Positions 19,064 to 27,977 of a DNA stretch of 64,000 nt are shown here, piece by piece (position 1 is the stretch's first letter; each line of letters begins with the position of its first letter). A model generated the notes under the pieces. That model had not been told where the DNA came from, did not search any database, and saw only the letters and a list, made by a program, of their open reading frames with translations. The stretch is taken from assembly GCA_958295885.1 (NCBI GenBank), contig OY282380.1, positions 1,674,001 to 1,738,000 of the forward strand, in the 5' to 3' direction. The translations under genes and the position numbers were made by a program. Source of the stretch: Arenicellales bacterium (GTDB lineage: Bacteria; Pseudomonadota; Gammaproteobacteria; Arenicellales; JAJDZL01).

Positions 19064-19137
19064 CTGGACGTTTCGTCCAGTTAAAGGCGAAATAGTAGTC
19101 TTTTCAGATACAATGAAGGTCTGGAAGTTTCGTCCAG
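19064..19137. promoter_or_regulatory. paired 17-bp palindromes between sspB and sspA
   Basis: Two related dyads lie in the divergent intergenic region: CTGGACGTTTCGTCCAG at 19064-19080 and CTGGAAGTTTCGTCCAG at 19121-19137, 57 bases apart start to start. They differ at one position. The first abuts the sspB Shine-Dalgarno sequence; as RNA it forms a 7-bp stem with a 3-base loop. Both contain CCA on both strands (the second with a one-base arm mismatch), and 5'-CCA-3' is the reported target motif of the SspABCD modification. Likely operators or modification-sensing sites for both transcripts. No dedicated repressor gene is adjacent. Confidence 0.6.
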
Positions 19138-19197
19138 AAGCAATCAGAATCACAAATAGTGTTAGTAATCAGATTTATCTTAACTAATTGATACTAA

Positions 19198-20400
19198 ATG
19201 AAAACTGGAAAAGTTTTATATTTTGATCACCAAGCAACAACACCGGTTTGCAAACAAGTCCTGCGCAAAATGAATCCCTATTATAGCGAATTATATGGAA
19301 ACCCTCATTCCTCGGAGCACATATTGGGTTGGCGTAGTTCGCAGGCAGTTGAGCAAGCAGCTCAACAGGTTGGAAGGCTAATTGGATCTGACGCTGATGA
19401 AATAATTTTTACCTCCGGGGCAACAGAGTCCAATAATCTCGCATTATTGGGACTAGTTAAAAACACTGTCGCCAAAGGCTCGAAACGAAACAAGATTCTC
19501 GTTAGTTCAATTGAGCATAAATGTGTATTGGCAATTGGACGGGTTTTGCAAGAACAACTCGGTTTTCAGGTTGAAACCCTTTCAGTAGACCGGAAAGGAT
19601 TTGTATCACTCTCTAGATTAAAGGAATCCCTTGGAGATGACGTGCTTATCGTGTCAATCATGGCCGTGAACAACGAAATTGGATCGATACAGGACATTCA
19701 GGCTATAGCTCGAATGGTTCGATCTTTCGGGGCAATCTTTCATTGTGACGCCGCTCAATCTCCTATAGCACTAAAAATGAATGATTTTGCACAAGACACT
19801 GACATGCTTAGCCTTTCAGGTCATAAAATGTACGCCCCCAAAGGGGTCGGTGTACTTTATATTCGACGAGACTTACAGAACGAAATTGAACCTATTGTTT
19901 ACGGCGGTGGACAACAAAACGGTTTACGGTCAGGCACTTTGCCGACTCCCTTGTGCGTGGGGATGGGAGCAGCAGCAGAATTTCTGATGTCTGAGCAATC
20001 AATTAATTTGCGCAATCAATTAAGTAGTAACCGTAAACTATTCCTGAAAAAATTATCGATGCTGCCTTGGCAGATTACACTCAATGGACCGCCTCTGAAT
20101 TCTCGACATCCTGGCAACGTTAATGTTGAATTTAACGGATTTATTGCGCAAGACATTCTAGGCGTACTTCAGCCCTATCTCGCAGCATCAACTGGTTCAG
20201 CATGCACCTCAGGTATACTTGAAAATTCCCATGTACTTAAGGCTATCGGATTGTCCCGGGAGCAAATCGAAGCTTCTATAAGGTTTAGCCTTGGATTTGA
20301 CACAGATGAAGAAGATATTGATGAAGCAGTTGAACTTATTGATAAGGCACTTCAATTGCTTTCGGGGAATTCCTCCAAAGTAACCACGAATTCGGTCTAA
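19198..20400 (+). CDS. sspA: cysteine desulfurase (SspA/IscS-like) of phosphorothioation locus
   Basis: This 400-aa class V aminotransferase-fold enzyme is of the NifS/IscS type. It has the N-terminal YFDHQATTPV, FTSGATESNNLAL, cofactor Asp/Gln HCDAAQ, PLP Lys in SLSGHKMYAPKG, and the sulfur-carrying Cys in STGSACTSG near residue 335. It takes sulfur from cysteine as a persulfide. Encoded divergently from sspBCD and without any isc/suf genes nearby, it most likely supplies sulfur to the SspD-like protein. In some genomes this role falls to a housekeeping IscS, but here the locus has its own. No good ribosome-binding site precedes the ATG. The gene converges with the five-gene operon that ends at 20548. 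Confidence 0.88.
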   Translation: MKTGKVLYFDHQATTPVCKQVLRKMNPYYSELYGNPHSSEHILGWRSSQAVEQAAQQVGRLIGSDADEIIFTSGATESNNLALLGLVKNTVAKGSKRNKILVSSIEHKCVLAIGRVLQEQLGFQVETLSVDRKGFVSLSRLKESLGDDVLIVSIMAVNNEIGSIQDIQAIARMVRSFGAIFHCDAAQSPIALKMNDFAQDTDMLSLSGHKMYAPKGVGVLYIRRDLQNEIEPIVYGGGQQNGLRSGTLPTPLCVGMGAAAEFLMSEQSINLRNQLSSNRKLFLKKLSMLPWQITLNGPPLNSRHPGNVNVEFNGFIAQDILGVLQPYLAASTGSACTSGILENSHVLKAIGLSREQIEASIRFSLGFDTDEEDIDEAVELIDKALQLLSGNSSKVTTNSV

Positions 20401-20547
20401 GGGAACAAAAGGCTTGATATTGATTTCTATACAAACACTAACGGCGAATACTGGCAGAGGCAGCATGACAGCTAGTGGAATTGGTTTCAGGGGAACCCTG
20501 AAATGAGATTTAAGCTAAACGATGCGAACGAAAGCGAGCACATTCGA

Positions 20548-21003
20548 TTACGAAACCGGTTCACGTAATTTTTTGAGAAAAATCAATTGAGGGTCGGTTG
20601 AATTTCGAATTTCTTCTTTAATTGCTGCGAATCCAGTGTTCGCGTACTCGTTTGCGATTCGCAAAATTTGACTCGGATCAAGTTCTAGTACGGTATTAGG
20701 GTCGAATTTTGCTGAAGAATTTCTTTCTAAGGTAGTTAAATACCACAATTCCAATTGAGGAATTTGCCACGAGTTAGTTTGCAAGATACTTCCTTCGTTA
20801 AACTTGACACGTCTATGCCTATCCGAAGGTAAAGGTGTCCTTGCCCCAATTGACGCGCCCAAGCAAAATGCAAACCACCACAAATCCACCTGCCTCTTAA
20901 AAGGACATTTGCAGTCAGCACCTACAAGACGGTGCAAGAACTCATCTTGGAACTGTTTTGGAATCCACAGTTCTTGTCCACGGTATTTCGTGCTAGATAT
21001 CAT
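20548..21003 (-). CDS. 151-aa protein of unknown function in phosphorothioation locus
   Basis: This is a coherent 151-aa frame with no recognised family. It starts MISSTKYRGQELWIPKQF and has a conserved-looking core (CPFKRQVDLWWFAFCLG, then TPLPSD and VKFNEG). It ends in a helical tail. The core pattern (an F/PFK segment followed by a hydrophobic helix and a TPL turn) is reminiscent of small Dnd-associated proteins, but I cannot make that assignment firm. It is the last gene of the minus-strand operon, 50 bases after the SMC-like gene, which argues for a role with it. Confidence 0.65.
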   Translation of the reverse strand: MISSTKYRGQELWIPKQFQDEFLHRLVGADCKCPFKRQVDLWWFAFCLGASIGARTPLPSDRHRRVKFNEGSILQTNSWQIPQLELWYLTTLERNSSAKFDPNTVLELDPSQILRIANEYANTGFAAIKEEIRNSTDPQLIFLKKLREPVS

Positions 21004-21053
21004 TTAACCGTCATCAGGCTAGGAATTTCACTATTTCAGAGAAATTTTACAGT

Positions 21054-23192
21054 CTATGTTTTTCGGAAATTGAACCTCTGCACATCGAAACGTCGTTCAC
21101 ACTTTTTGCAGATTTGTGTATGGTCACAGTTACAGGTTTCAACTATTGGTTTATCAGGACTCCATTCATATACCAAATCAATAGGGTAGTCCTTAGAGCA
21201 AGTCAATGTCGTTATATCGCCGGCTCTCATGGTGATTAAATCCTCAATATCTCTAATTTCCGACCGAGTCATAAATAAAATTACTTGATAGCGTATACAA
21301 TTATTTTTTGTGGGCTGTGTGAGCCTATCGACCATTCGTTTCTTAACTGCTCCGGATGTCATACCAAGTGGAGAATCAATAATTCTTGGCGCTTCCTTTT
21401 CAGTAACTTCCATGAGAGCCCAAATGAACGCAAGAGTCAATGCACGTTGGGCAGCGCCAAATAATTCCGTGTCGGCGTCCAATGTTTTACCCTCAACCGA
21501 ATTAATTACTATGTTGTAGTTTTTGTTGTCAATTTCCACCCCTCGTATGACAGCAGTCGTTGAATTTAAATCCACACCGATAATATCCAAAAATAAATCG
21601 TTCATACGATCTGATACTCGTTTTACGTATTGTGTCTTCAGACTAGTCAATATTGAACTAGCAAGAGTTTGAAAATCTTTGGAAATAGTGAATCGCACCT
21701 TAGCAGTTTTATTCAATCTTGCTAATTTCTCGAGTTCTTGGTATTTTTTTTCCTCGACCTGTTTGAATTCTTGGTGAGTAAGAATTTGAGATTCCAAACT
21801 TCCAATTTTTCGATTAATTTCTCCAAGTTTATTGTTATTACTATTTATTCTTTTCGTTAAGTCCTTAACTCGAGTATTATCAATCTGATTTCTACGAGCT
21901 TTTTCTGCATTCAGATCTCCAACCTTTCGCTTTCGATGATCGAAACATCGAATCAGATCCTCGCTCAAGCTATCAGCGCGTTCACGAAATCCTTTACCTT
22001 GCTCTTTATCCCGAATTTTTTGTTCTTCACTATTCCTCGCATAGTGAAGAAGTTGTGTGTAACGTTCTAGTTGTGGTGTGACTTTTTGCTGATTTTCGAT
22101 AAGTTGTCGAATTTGATAGTGTCTTGGGCTATTGTCATAAAGTGTTTCACCACAAATACAGATACCTAAATCCAATCTATCCTTTAGGACTTCAAGAAAC
22201 GAACTAGGTATAACTTTTCTGTCCACTAGCTTATTTAAAAAAGACACACCACCTTCCAAATTTTCATTGAGAAAATTCCTCATCACGTCTTCTGATTGAA
22301 GTAATTCTTTGATATTATTGCGAACAAAACTTTCATTTCTATCACATTCATCAATGTCACTTTCGAGTGAACGGATTCTAGTTTGAATTTCTTCAAGATT
22401 GCCAATTCCCGTTAACTTACCAAGTTCACCCTCGTCAATTTGTATCTGTTCTTCCAGTCGTTTTCTGTTTCCATACAAATTATTGAGATTCGTTTGCATT
22501 TCACTAATTTTGTCTTCTAGTTCATCTAATCTCGATCTCAATTCACTTAGTTTCTCACCACCAGAAGCTGCAAGTTTTCTTTTATTGTACTTAACCGTTT
22601 CATCAGTTAGTTGTGCGACTTCCTCAACCGATTTAAATCCAAGCAAATTCCTAATCGAGTCATGCACTCTTTCTTGTCTCTCTTTTTTACTACTTCGACC
22701 ACCAGCGATGAAGCGTTGCACATCGTCTCCGTTTGTGAAAAAAATATCAGCAAGGTGTTCAGGAAACATAGCCGAAATCTGACCTGATGTACCTAATTCT
22801 TTGTCTATTTCGCCGCTGTCGGTAAACTCAAGTAGTCGCAATTGATCAGGCCCGCGATCATAGTTATCTCCATTACGCGGTATTTCGATGCATGATCTAA
22901 TAAGCCTATATCGCGTTTCTTTGCCAGAGTAGTGGTCTGTATCTTTAAATTTTATGCTGACTTCAACACATACTGGAATATCAATAGGCTCTGCAGTGGA
23001 AGTGAGTCGCATAGATTCTGGAATTCCTCGATGCCCATAAAAAGCCCAACGTAGTGCATAAAGAATTGAGGTCTTGCCAGATCCATTTTCTGCCCTTATA
23101 ACGGTTAATGGTTTTTCGCAATCCGTCGAAAAATCCAGACTAATGTTGCTCAGTAACTTGAAATTTATAATGTTTACAAATTCAATTCTCAC
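21054..23192 (-). CDS. DndD/SMC-like coiled-coil ATPase with C-terminal zinc-ribbon-like tail
   Basis: This 712-aa protein is of the RecF/SMC-like ABC ATPase class. The N-terminal half-site is FKLLSNISLDF with Walker A RAENGSGKTS (about 34-43). A coiled-coil middle carries a CICGE motif (about residue 347) at the place where SMC hinges or hooks occur. The C-terminal half has a degenerate signature (FGAAQRALTLAF) and Walker B PRIIDSPLG. An extra tail carries clustered cysteines (TCNCDH, ICKKCERR), probably a zinc ribbon. It resembles DndD but lies outside the sspBCD operon, in the second operon with a helicase, so restriction rather than modification seems likelier. It overlaps the small upstream gene by 11 bases. 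Confidence 0.75.
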   Translation of the reverse strand: MRIEFVNIINFKLLSNISLDFSTDCEKPLTVIRAENGSGKTSILYALRWAFYGHRGIPESMRLTSTAEPIDIPVCVEVSIKFKDTDHYSGKETRYRLIRSCIEIPRNGDNYDRGPDQLRLLEFTDSGEIDKELGTSGQISAMFPEHLADIFFTNGDDVQRFIAGGRSSKKERQERVHDSIRNLLGFKSVEEVAQLTDETVKYNKRKLAASGGEKLSELRSRLDELEDKISEMQTNLNNLYGNRKRLEEQIQIDEGELGKLTGIGNLEEIQTRIRSLESDIDECDRNESFVRNNIKELLQSEDVMRNFLNENLEGGVSFLNKLVDRKVIPSSFLEVLKDRLDLGICICGETLYDNSPRHYQIRQLIENQQKVTPQLERYTQLLHYARNSEEQKIRDKEQGKGFRERADSLSEDLIRCFDHRKRKVGDLNAEKARRNQIDNTRVKDLTKRINSNNNKLGEINRKIGSLESQILTHQEFKQVEEKKYQELEKLARLNKTAKVRFTISKDFQTLASSILTSLKTQYVKRVSDRMNDLFLDIIGVDLNSTTAVIRGVEIDNKNYNIVINSVEGKTLDADTELFGAAQRALTLAFIWALMEVTEKEAPRIIDSPLGMTSGAVKKRMVDRLTQPTKNNCIRYQVILFMTRSEIRDIEDLITMRAGDITTLTCSKDYPIDLVYEWSPDKPIVETCNCDHTQICKKCERRFDVQRFNFRKT

Positions 23193-23409
23193 GATTATTA
23201 CTCATTTTTACTTCGACCGTTTCGGTTAACCGCTCAATAATTTTTTTGATTTGTTTCTTCTTTTCCGATTGGTTAACGCTTTCTTCTACACTTTGCATAG
23301 CATGCAGAAATTCACGAACTAATAACGCATGATAACCATCACAAAGTTCAACAATTTCTACAACTGTTTCTCGCGCAGCATTCACCGCCGGTCTAATTAA
23401 ATTTGGCAT
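23182..23409 (-). CDS. small helical protein in restriction-type operon
   Basis: This 75-aa mostly helical, charged protein (MPNLIRPAVNAARETVVE at the start, KKKQIKKIIERLTE near the end) has no recognisable domain. Its reality is supported by tight packing: it starts 9 bases after the helicase gene and overlaps the SMC-like gene by 11 bases. It could be a small partner or regulator of either enzyme. I have no functional assignment. Confidence 0.6.
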   Translation of the reverse strand: MPNLIRPAVNAARETVVEIVELCDGYHALLVREFLHAMQSVEESVNQSEKKKQIKKIIERLTETVEVKMSNNREN

Positions 23410-23418
23410 TGAATAACC

Positions 23419-25593
23419 TCACAACAACAATTCACATTCTTTTATTATTTCGTTGGGTCCATCTAGATCAAATTGATTATCCGAACAGTCTGCAAATGCA
23501 GAAGCCCTACGCAACTCAGATTTCAATAGCGACTTACTCGCTTGTGACGAAGGTGATGGTGGCACCACAAGAAAATCTGTTAATCTAGCCTTTTGCTTGT
23601 TAGTAGCATGTCGCAAGATTCGGCCGCGACGTTGCACCCACTCACGTTCGATTGTACTGCTAGCCAGTAAAAATGCTGAATCTGTTTGTGGAAGGTCCAC
23701 ACCTTCGTCCAACACCTTCATAGCTGTTAAAACTTGATAATACCCTGATTTAAAATGATTTAATATTTGATCTGAATTCGATTTTGATGTCTCTTTCTGG
23801 GTAAATTGATGAGCAACAATGTTTAGTTTCTGTAACATCTCAGTTACTGCCCCAATTTGTTTTTGCTTTGCAAAAACAACAGGTTTAGCAGAGGTATAAA
23901 TCAAAGTGCGTGTCACTGACCGGCCAAATTTTGACAGCTCATTCTCTAATGCGCCTATTTTACCTTCTGCTTGTTCTACTAAAGCTCTTCTACGAAATAA
24001 AAGTTGTTCGACTTTGGGCGTTAATCCTATAGTCCTACCGTCGTCGTCAATTTTAATCCCCGCAGTAGCAATCTGCCTTGTAAGCTCTTCATAAATATCC
24101 ATTTCATCTTTAGTGAAATCGACCTTTCGTAAATAATAATTGTATGGCACAAGACATCCACATTTAATCGCTTCCCTTAGTGAAAACTCAAAAACAGGGG
24201 GACCACCAAAAAAATCGAACAAAGCATCAGTTCCGTCCGGGTCGTACTGTCTAATTGGTGTCGCAGAAAGTCCAATTCGTACACTAATGAATTCTGGTGG
24301 AGATTGAATGAAAGAGGGTACTCCAAGATTGTGAACTTCGTCTGCAATCAAAACTGTACACACAGATTTGGGCAAATTCTTCAGCCAAGATTTAACATCA
24401 GATTTACGTTGTACAAATAGTTTGTTTGTTGCAATTACAACTTCTGTTCGTGCATTGGAGGATGTGAATGAAAAAGACAATTTTTCGAGTTCTTCATCTC
24501 GATTTTTTTTCTGCATCCCCGAAAGTAAAATTGGTGAAACTTTGAATTCTAGTACATCTCTCGTCCATTGCTTAACGAGAGGTTTGCTTGGGGCTAGAAT
24601 TACTACGCATAGGTGCAGATTTTTTTTCTGAAGTTTAGTAGCAGTAATTAATGCTACATATGTTTTTCCGCCGCCCGTCGCGATAGACACTATCCCACCT
24701 CTTTTTTTCGTTAAAGCTTCGACAGCCTTGGCTTGATGTGCATACCTTCCTTCGTTCCAAATTAAACTATCTGGTATGCTTAGTCGTTGAGTAACTGACT
24801 TTTCATTTGTGTTAATGGCGTAATGAGTTCTAAACCCAGCTGGTGGCGCAATTTCTTTACCAAGTTTAGAATCTTTCATCCATGCATAAAAAAATTCTTT
24901 CTTAGTTGGAGGTGTTGGAAAGCTGTAGGAATGAAGAATATTCAACGCTTCACCCACTGGAACCGAAAGAGATAAAGAGTCATTGTTATTCCACTGATCA
25001 TCCCATCTTTTTTTGAAAATTTCTACTCGTTCAATTGCATTACTACCATCCATCCACGTTCGATCAATAGAAAATTGTTCTCCATTGATCAGCAACCCTC
25101 TTTCTGTTGCATTTCCTGAACCGTGTACTGCGAGCCACTGGTCATCTGAACGCACTAACCAAATTTTTTTATGGTACATACCTTCTTCCATCAAAACAAT
25201 TCGCATATCAAGCCTACCACTAGCAATAAGGTATGAAAGAGTCTTCACGGTATGTTGTTGGATCGCAGATTCGGAAATTAACGCTTGTTCAAATAAGCAA
25301 ACAACAGTGTTTCTAAGTACCGATGTAGGTTGCAAAACACCTTGACGAATTGCTTTTCTGTCAGCTTTACTGATAACAGGAGACGCCATCAACTTGAGGA
25401 TGCTTGTTGTGTTATTTAGGAATGTAGCGAGTCCAGGTGCAATTTGCCCTAAGCATCTAGAGGAGAAGAATCCCGCACCAATTCGAAGTTCGTTACAATG
25501 TTGCATTGACGGTATTAGGACATCTCGAACTATATCGTCCTGCGGAATTTCATAAGCAGGTCGTACTTGATTGAGCTTATTGAAAAAAATCAT
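23419..25593 (-). CDS. phospholipase D-like domain plus SF2 helicase, candidate restriction effector
   Basis: This 724-aa protein has a PLD-like nuclease fold over residues 1-200, with the active-site-like segment MYHKKIWLVRSDD (His141) followed by AVHGSGNATERGL, as in restriction enzymes of the PLD family. An SF2 helicase follows: Walker A SIATGGGKTYVAL (307-311), motif II LIADEVHNLG, motif III GLSATP, motif V DEGVDLP and motif VI EWVQRRGRILR. The order is that of ATP-dependent DNA-cleaving enzymes. In this locus it is the natural candidate for the effector that damages unmodified DNA. It starts 11 bases after the 790-aa protein gene. DISARM-type helicases lack this N-terminal arrangement and their partner genes are absent. 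Confidence 0.8.
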   Translation of the reverse strand: MIFFNKLNQVRPAYEIPQDDIVRDVLIPSMQHCNELRIGAGFFSSRCLGQIAPGLATFLNNTTSILKLMASPVISKADRKAIRQGVLQPTSVLRNTVVCLFEQALISESAIQQHTVKTLSYLIASGRLDMRIVLMEEGMYHKKIWLVRSDDQWLAVHGSGNATERGLLINGEQFSIDRTWMDGSNAIERVEIFKKRWDDQWNNNDSLSLSVPVGEALNILHSYSFPTPPTKKEFFYAWMKDSKLGKEIAPPAGFRTHYAINTNEKSVTQRLSIPDSLIWNEGRYAHQAKAVEALTKKRGGIVSIATGGGKTYVALITATKLQKKNLHLCVVILAPSKPLVKQWTRDVLEFKVSPILLSGMQKKNRDEELEKLSFSFTSSNARTEVVIATNKLFVQRKSDVKSWLKNLPKSVCTVLIADEVHNLGVPSFIQSPPEFISVRIGLSATPIRQYDPDGTDALFDFFGGPPVFEFSLREAIKCGCLVPYNYYLRKVDFTKDEMDIYEELTRQIATAGIKIDDDGRTIGLTPKVEQLLFRRRALVEQAEGKIGALENELSKFGRSVTRTLIYTSAKPVVFAKQKQIGAVTEMLQKLNIVAHQFTQKETSKSNSDQILNHFKSGYYQVLTAMKVLDEGVDLPQTDSAFLLASSTIEREWVQRRGRILRHATNKQKARLTDFLVVPPSPSSQASKSLLKSELRRASAFADCSDNQFDLDGPNEIIKECELLL

Positions 25594-25604
25594 GCAATTC
25601 GAAC

Positions 25605-27977
25605 TTATTTTTCCCTGTTTGATAAATATTGTTCAAGATTTTCAAATTCTACATTCAAAAGGTCTGGAACTTCATCTTTGGGCAATGCGTTTTTAACAGT
25701 AAAATCCCCTCTCTTGGCAAGAATTGCACGCACCGAGTTCACCTTACAATTTAGTGCGTTCGCTAATCCATCCAATTCGCTTTCTACATTGATTCCAGTC
25801 AACCGAGAAATGAGTTCCCATCCACGCTGATGTTGATCGAGCCTAGTTGACGTCGCAACATATGTCATATCGTTCACATTCAAATTTAGTGATAACCAAT
25901 CTCCCACCTCAGATTTCGATAATTCAATTGTTGAACGAACTGAACTCAAAATCGGGCCCATGATTGAAGTTTCAGGGAATGTAATTGAAATTTTGTTTCC
26001 TCTAAAATCGTGAAATTCTAAACAATCATTCGGCCGAATGTTCAATATCGCACCGATTGCAGTTGGAAGTTGGCTGCCACTACCTCGAGCTAAATTATCA
26101 GTCACTTCAGTTAGCAAAGTTATTTGACCGTTTCCTAAATCAAATACACCTTTACCTGCTGATTTCGACATCAAATTTTTGCAAAATTCATATACTTCAT
26201 CGAATTTCCTCAATCGTACGTAGTCTCCTTCGGTAACGAACAAAGGTGCATAGTTGCAATAATTAAGTGTGGTTGTTTCTTTTATTTTGAACTTTTCATT
26301 CAGTACAAGAGTTAACTGGTTAATATTGACATGTCCGCCATTTTCTTCAATATACTTTCGAATAGCGGATGCTACATTTTCGTATTCGGAAATTTTCCAC
26401 GATGCCAATCCCCATTCATGTTTGTTTACTCTCACTACTCGTGAATCTGCCGATAGTGAATTCTTTACAGAAGAAATTGCCCGATTCTCAGTTACACGCG
26501 CGATGAGTGAGTTCACACTTGTCGGATGCCCGATGTCGGCCAATGCAGATACCATTCGGTCGCCAATTGATTTTCCCCTAAGATAGAATCGACCACTCGG
26601 CATCTTCATAATTTGTTCGCTTCGGTGCACCCAAGCTTCATGAAGTGATTGAACAAGGCCCCACTCATTCAATGAATCAGAAAGTAACTCCATATTTATG
26701 CATCCATACTCATCAACCATCGAATTGACGTCTAGAATTGGATCGTTAGATTTCTTTGATTTCAAGTAATACCAGCCTTCTTCTTTGCCAATTCCAGCAA
26801 GTTCAAGCACCACATGTCGGTAGTCTGGAACACCATCTGGAGGTTGAAGTAAAGTCTCGATGGTATTCTCGGGAGCGGCAACTCCAATACGCTTCTTTAT
26901 ACTTTCACATCGCCACCAAATAGGTTTTGCGTCTTGGGAATCTAGAAAGTACGAAAACTCCTCTGACACCTTCTTTTCTATTTGTCCAATCCTCGCACGA
27001 CTTACGTTAAATTCACCTCCAATTTCAATTAGAGTGCGTTCACGTCCTTCGGCAGGGAAGTTTCTAAAATCAAATACAAACTTCTTTCGAATTGGCAACG
27101 ATAGCAACCAGTCATTGATAATAACGTACGCATGATTTGGTCGATGCGTAAATTCCTTTAGTTTAATGTTAAAGAAATCTATAAATTCTTTAGGTTTTGG
27201 TTCTTCAACAGCAAATGATTTGAGTGCTTCACCAACTGAAGTGGCGTTTGTTTCGGCTAATCCCCAACTTGCGAATTGACGTAAAATTTGCGAAGGAAAT
27301 AATTTATCAATCAATTTATTCGTAAGAAATTCAACCGCGACTGCATTATCAGGAGAATAGTCATTAGCAAGAACCTCTTCAATAGATTCGATTATTTCTA
27401 ATCTTTTTCTGTTTTGATCATCCAATTGAAAATTGTATTCGTTATTTTCTGCACTTTCTAAAACCGTTAGAAATTCCAACAAGCACTTTTTGCCAAAATT
27501 AGGTCTATCAAAAATTTCACCGCAATCAACTGGTTCATTTGAAATATCTTTCCAGCCTCGGTCGAGATATAACAGAGAAATCACACGTAGTACACGACTG
27601 CTCAAAGGTAAGTTCATTAGCCATATCAACGGCATTCCTGCTGGGATAGCAATTTCTCTGCTTACTTTAGAAATTTTGTAATTCAACCCGGTTACAGCAG
27701 CAATTATGAGATTCGAATTTTTCTCGAGATCAACGTGGAAATGGGCAGAGGCATCTAGGTCTGACAAGCGAAGAAAGTCTTCGTCTTTATTAGAAAAATA
27801 ATTGGATGAAATCAGTAAATCGCCAAATTCTAATCTGAAGTGCCGGGGGACTATGGGGCAGCCGATTTCCCCCCAAGGCTTAGCGTATTTTGGTGCAAGA
27901 TATGACAAACCGTCTAGGGTTGTTCCCCCGTTGCTTAGCCAATCTATAGTCTTATATGTTTCTGATGATTCGGTCAA
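25605..27977 (-). CDS. 790-aa DNA-binding protein with sigma-region-4-like helix-turn-helix
   Basis: The full-length family is not recognised, but two DNA-binding signatures are visible. Residues 312-341 (RERTLIEIGGEFNVSRARIG, then QIEKK) match the region 4.2 helix-turn-helix of sigma-70 factors. Residues about 470-527 (from DRMVSALADIGHPTSV to HEWGLASW) resemble a HARE-type winged helix. No sigma region 2 is present, so it is not a sigma factor. The start is a TTG without a clear ribosome-binding site; a stop lies four codons upstream, so the N-terminus is bounded. It is the first gene of the operon with the PLD-helicase and SMC-like ATPase and may guide them to DNA or sense modification. 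Confidence 0.7.
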   Translation of the reverse strand: MTESSETYKTIDWLSNGGTTLDGLSYLAPKYAKPWGEIGCPIVPRHFRLEFGDLLISSNYFSNKDEDFLRLSDLDASAHFHVDLEKNSNLIIAAVTGLNYKISKVSREIAIPAGMPLIWLMNLPLSSRVLRVISLLYLDRGWKDISNEPVDCGEIFDRPNFGKKCLLEFLTVLESAENNEYNFQLDDQNRKRLEIIESIEEVLANDYSPDNAVAVEFLTNKLIDKLFPSQILRQFASWGLAETNATSVGEALKSFAVEEPKPKEFIDFFNIKLKEFTHRPNHAYVIINDWLLSLPIRKKFVFDFRNFPAEGRERTLIEIGGEFNVSRARIGQIEKKVSEEFSYFLDSQDAKPIWWRCESIKKRIGVAAPENTIETLLQPPDGVPDYRHVVLELAGIGKEEGWYYLKSKKSNDPILDVNSMVDEYGCINMELLSDSLNEWGLVQSLHEAWVHRSEQIMKMPSGRFYLRGKSIGDRMVSALADIGHPTSVNSLIARVTENRAISSVKNSLSADSRVVRVNKHEWGLASWKISEYENVASAIRKYIEENGGHVNINQLTLVLNEKFKIKETTTLNYCNYAPLFVTEGDYVRLRKFDEVYEFCKNLMSKSAGKGVFDLGNGQITLLTEVTDNLARGSGSQLPTAIGAILNIRPNDCLEFHDFRGNKISITFPETSIMGPILSSVRSTIELSKSEVGDWLSLNLNVNDMTYVATSTRLDQHQRGWELISRLTGINVESELDGLANALNCKVNSVRAILAKRGDFTVKNALPKDEVPDLLNVEFENLEQYLSNREK

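Noticed and set aside
23419..25593. DISARM or BREX helicase
   Set aside because: The associated DrmA/DrmB or BrxC/PglZ genes are absent, and the surrounding genes are of the phosphorothioation type.
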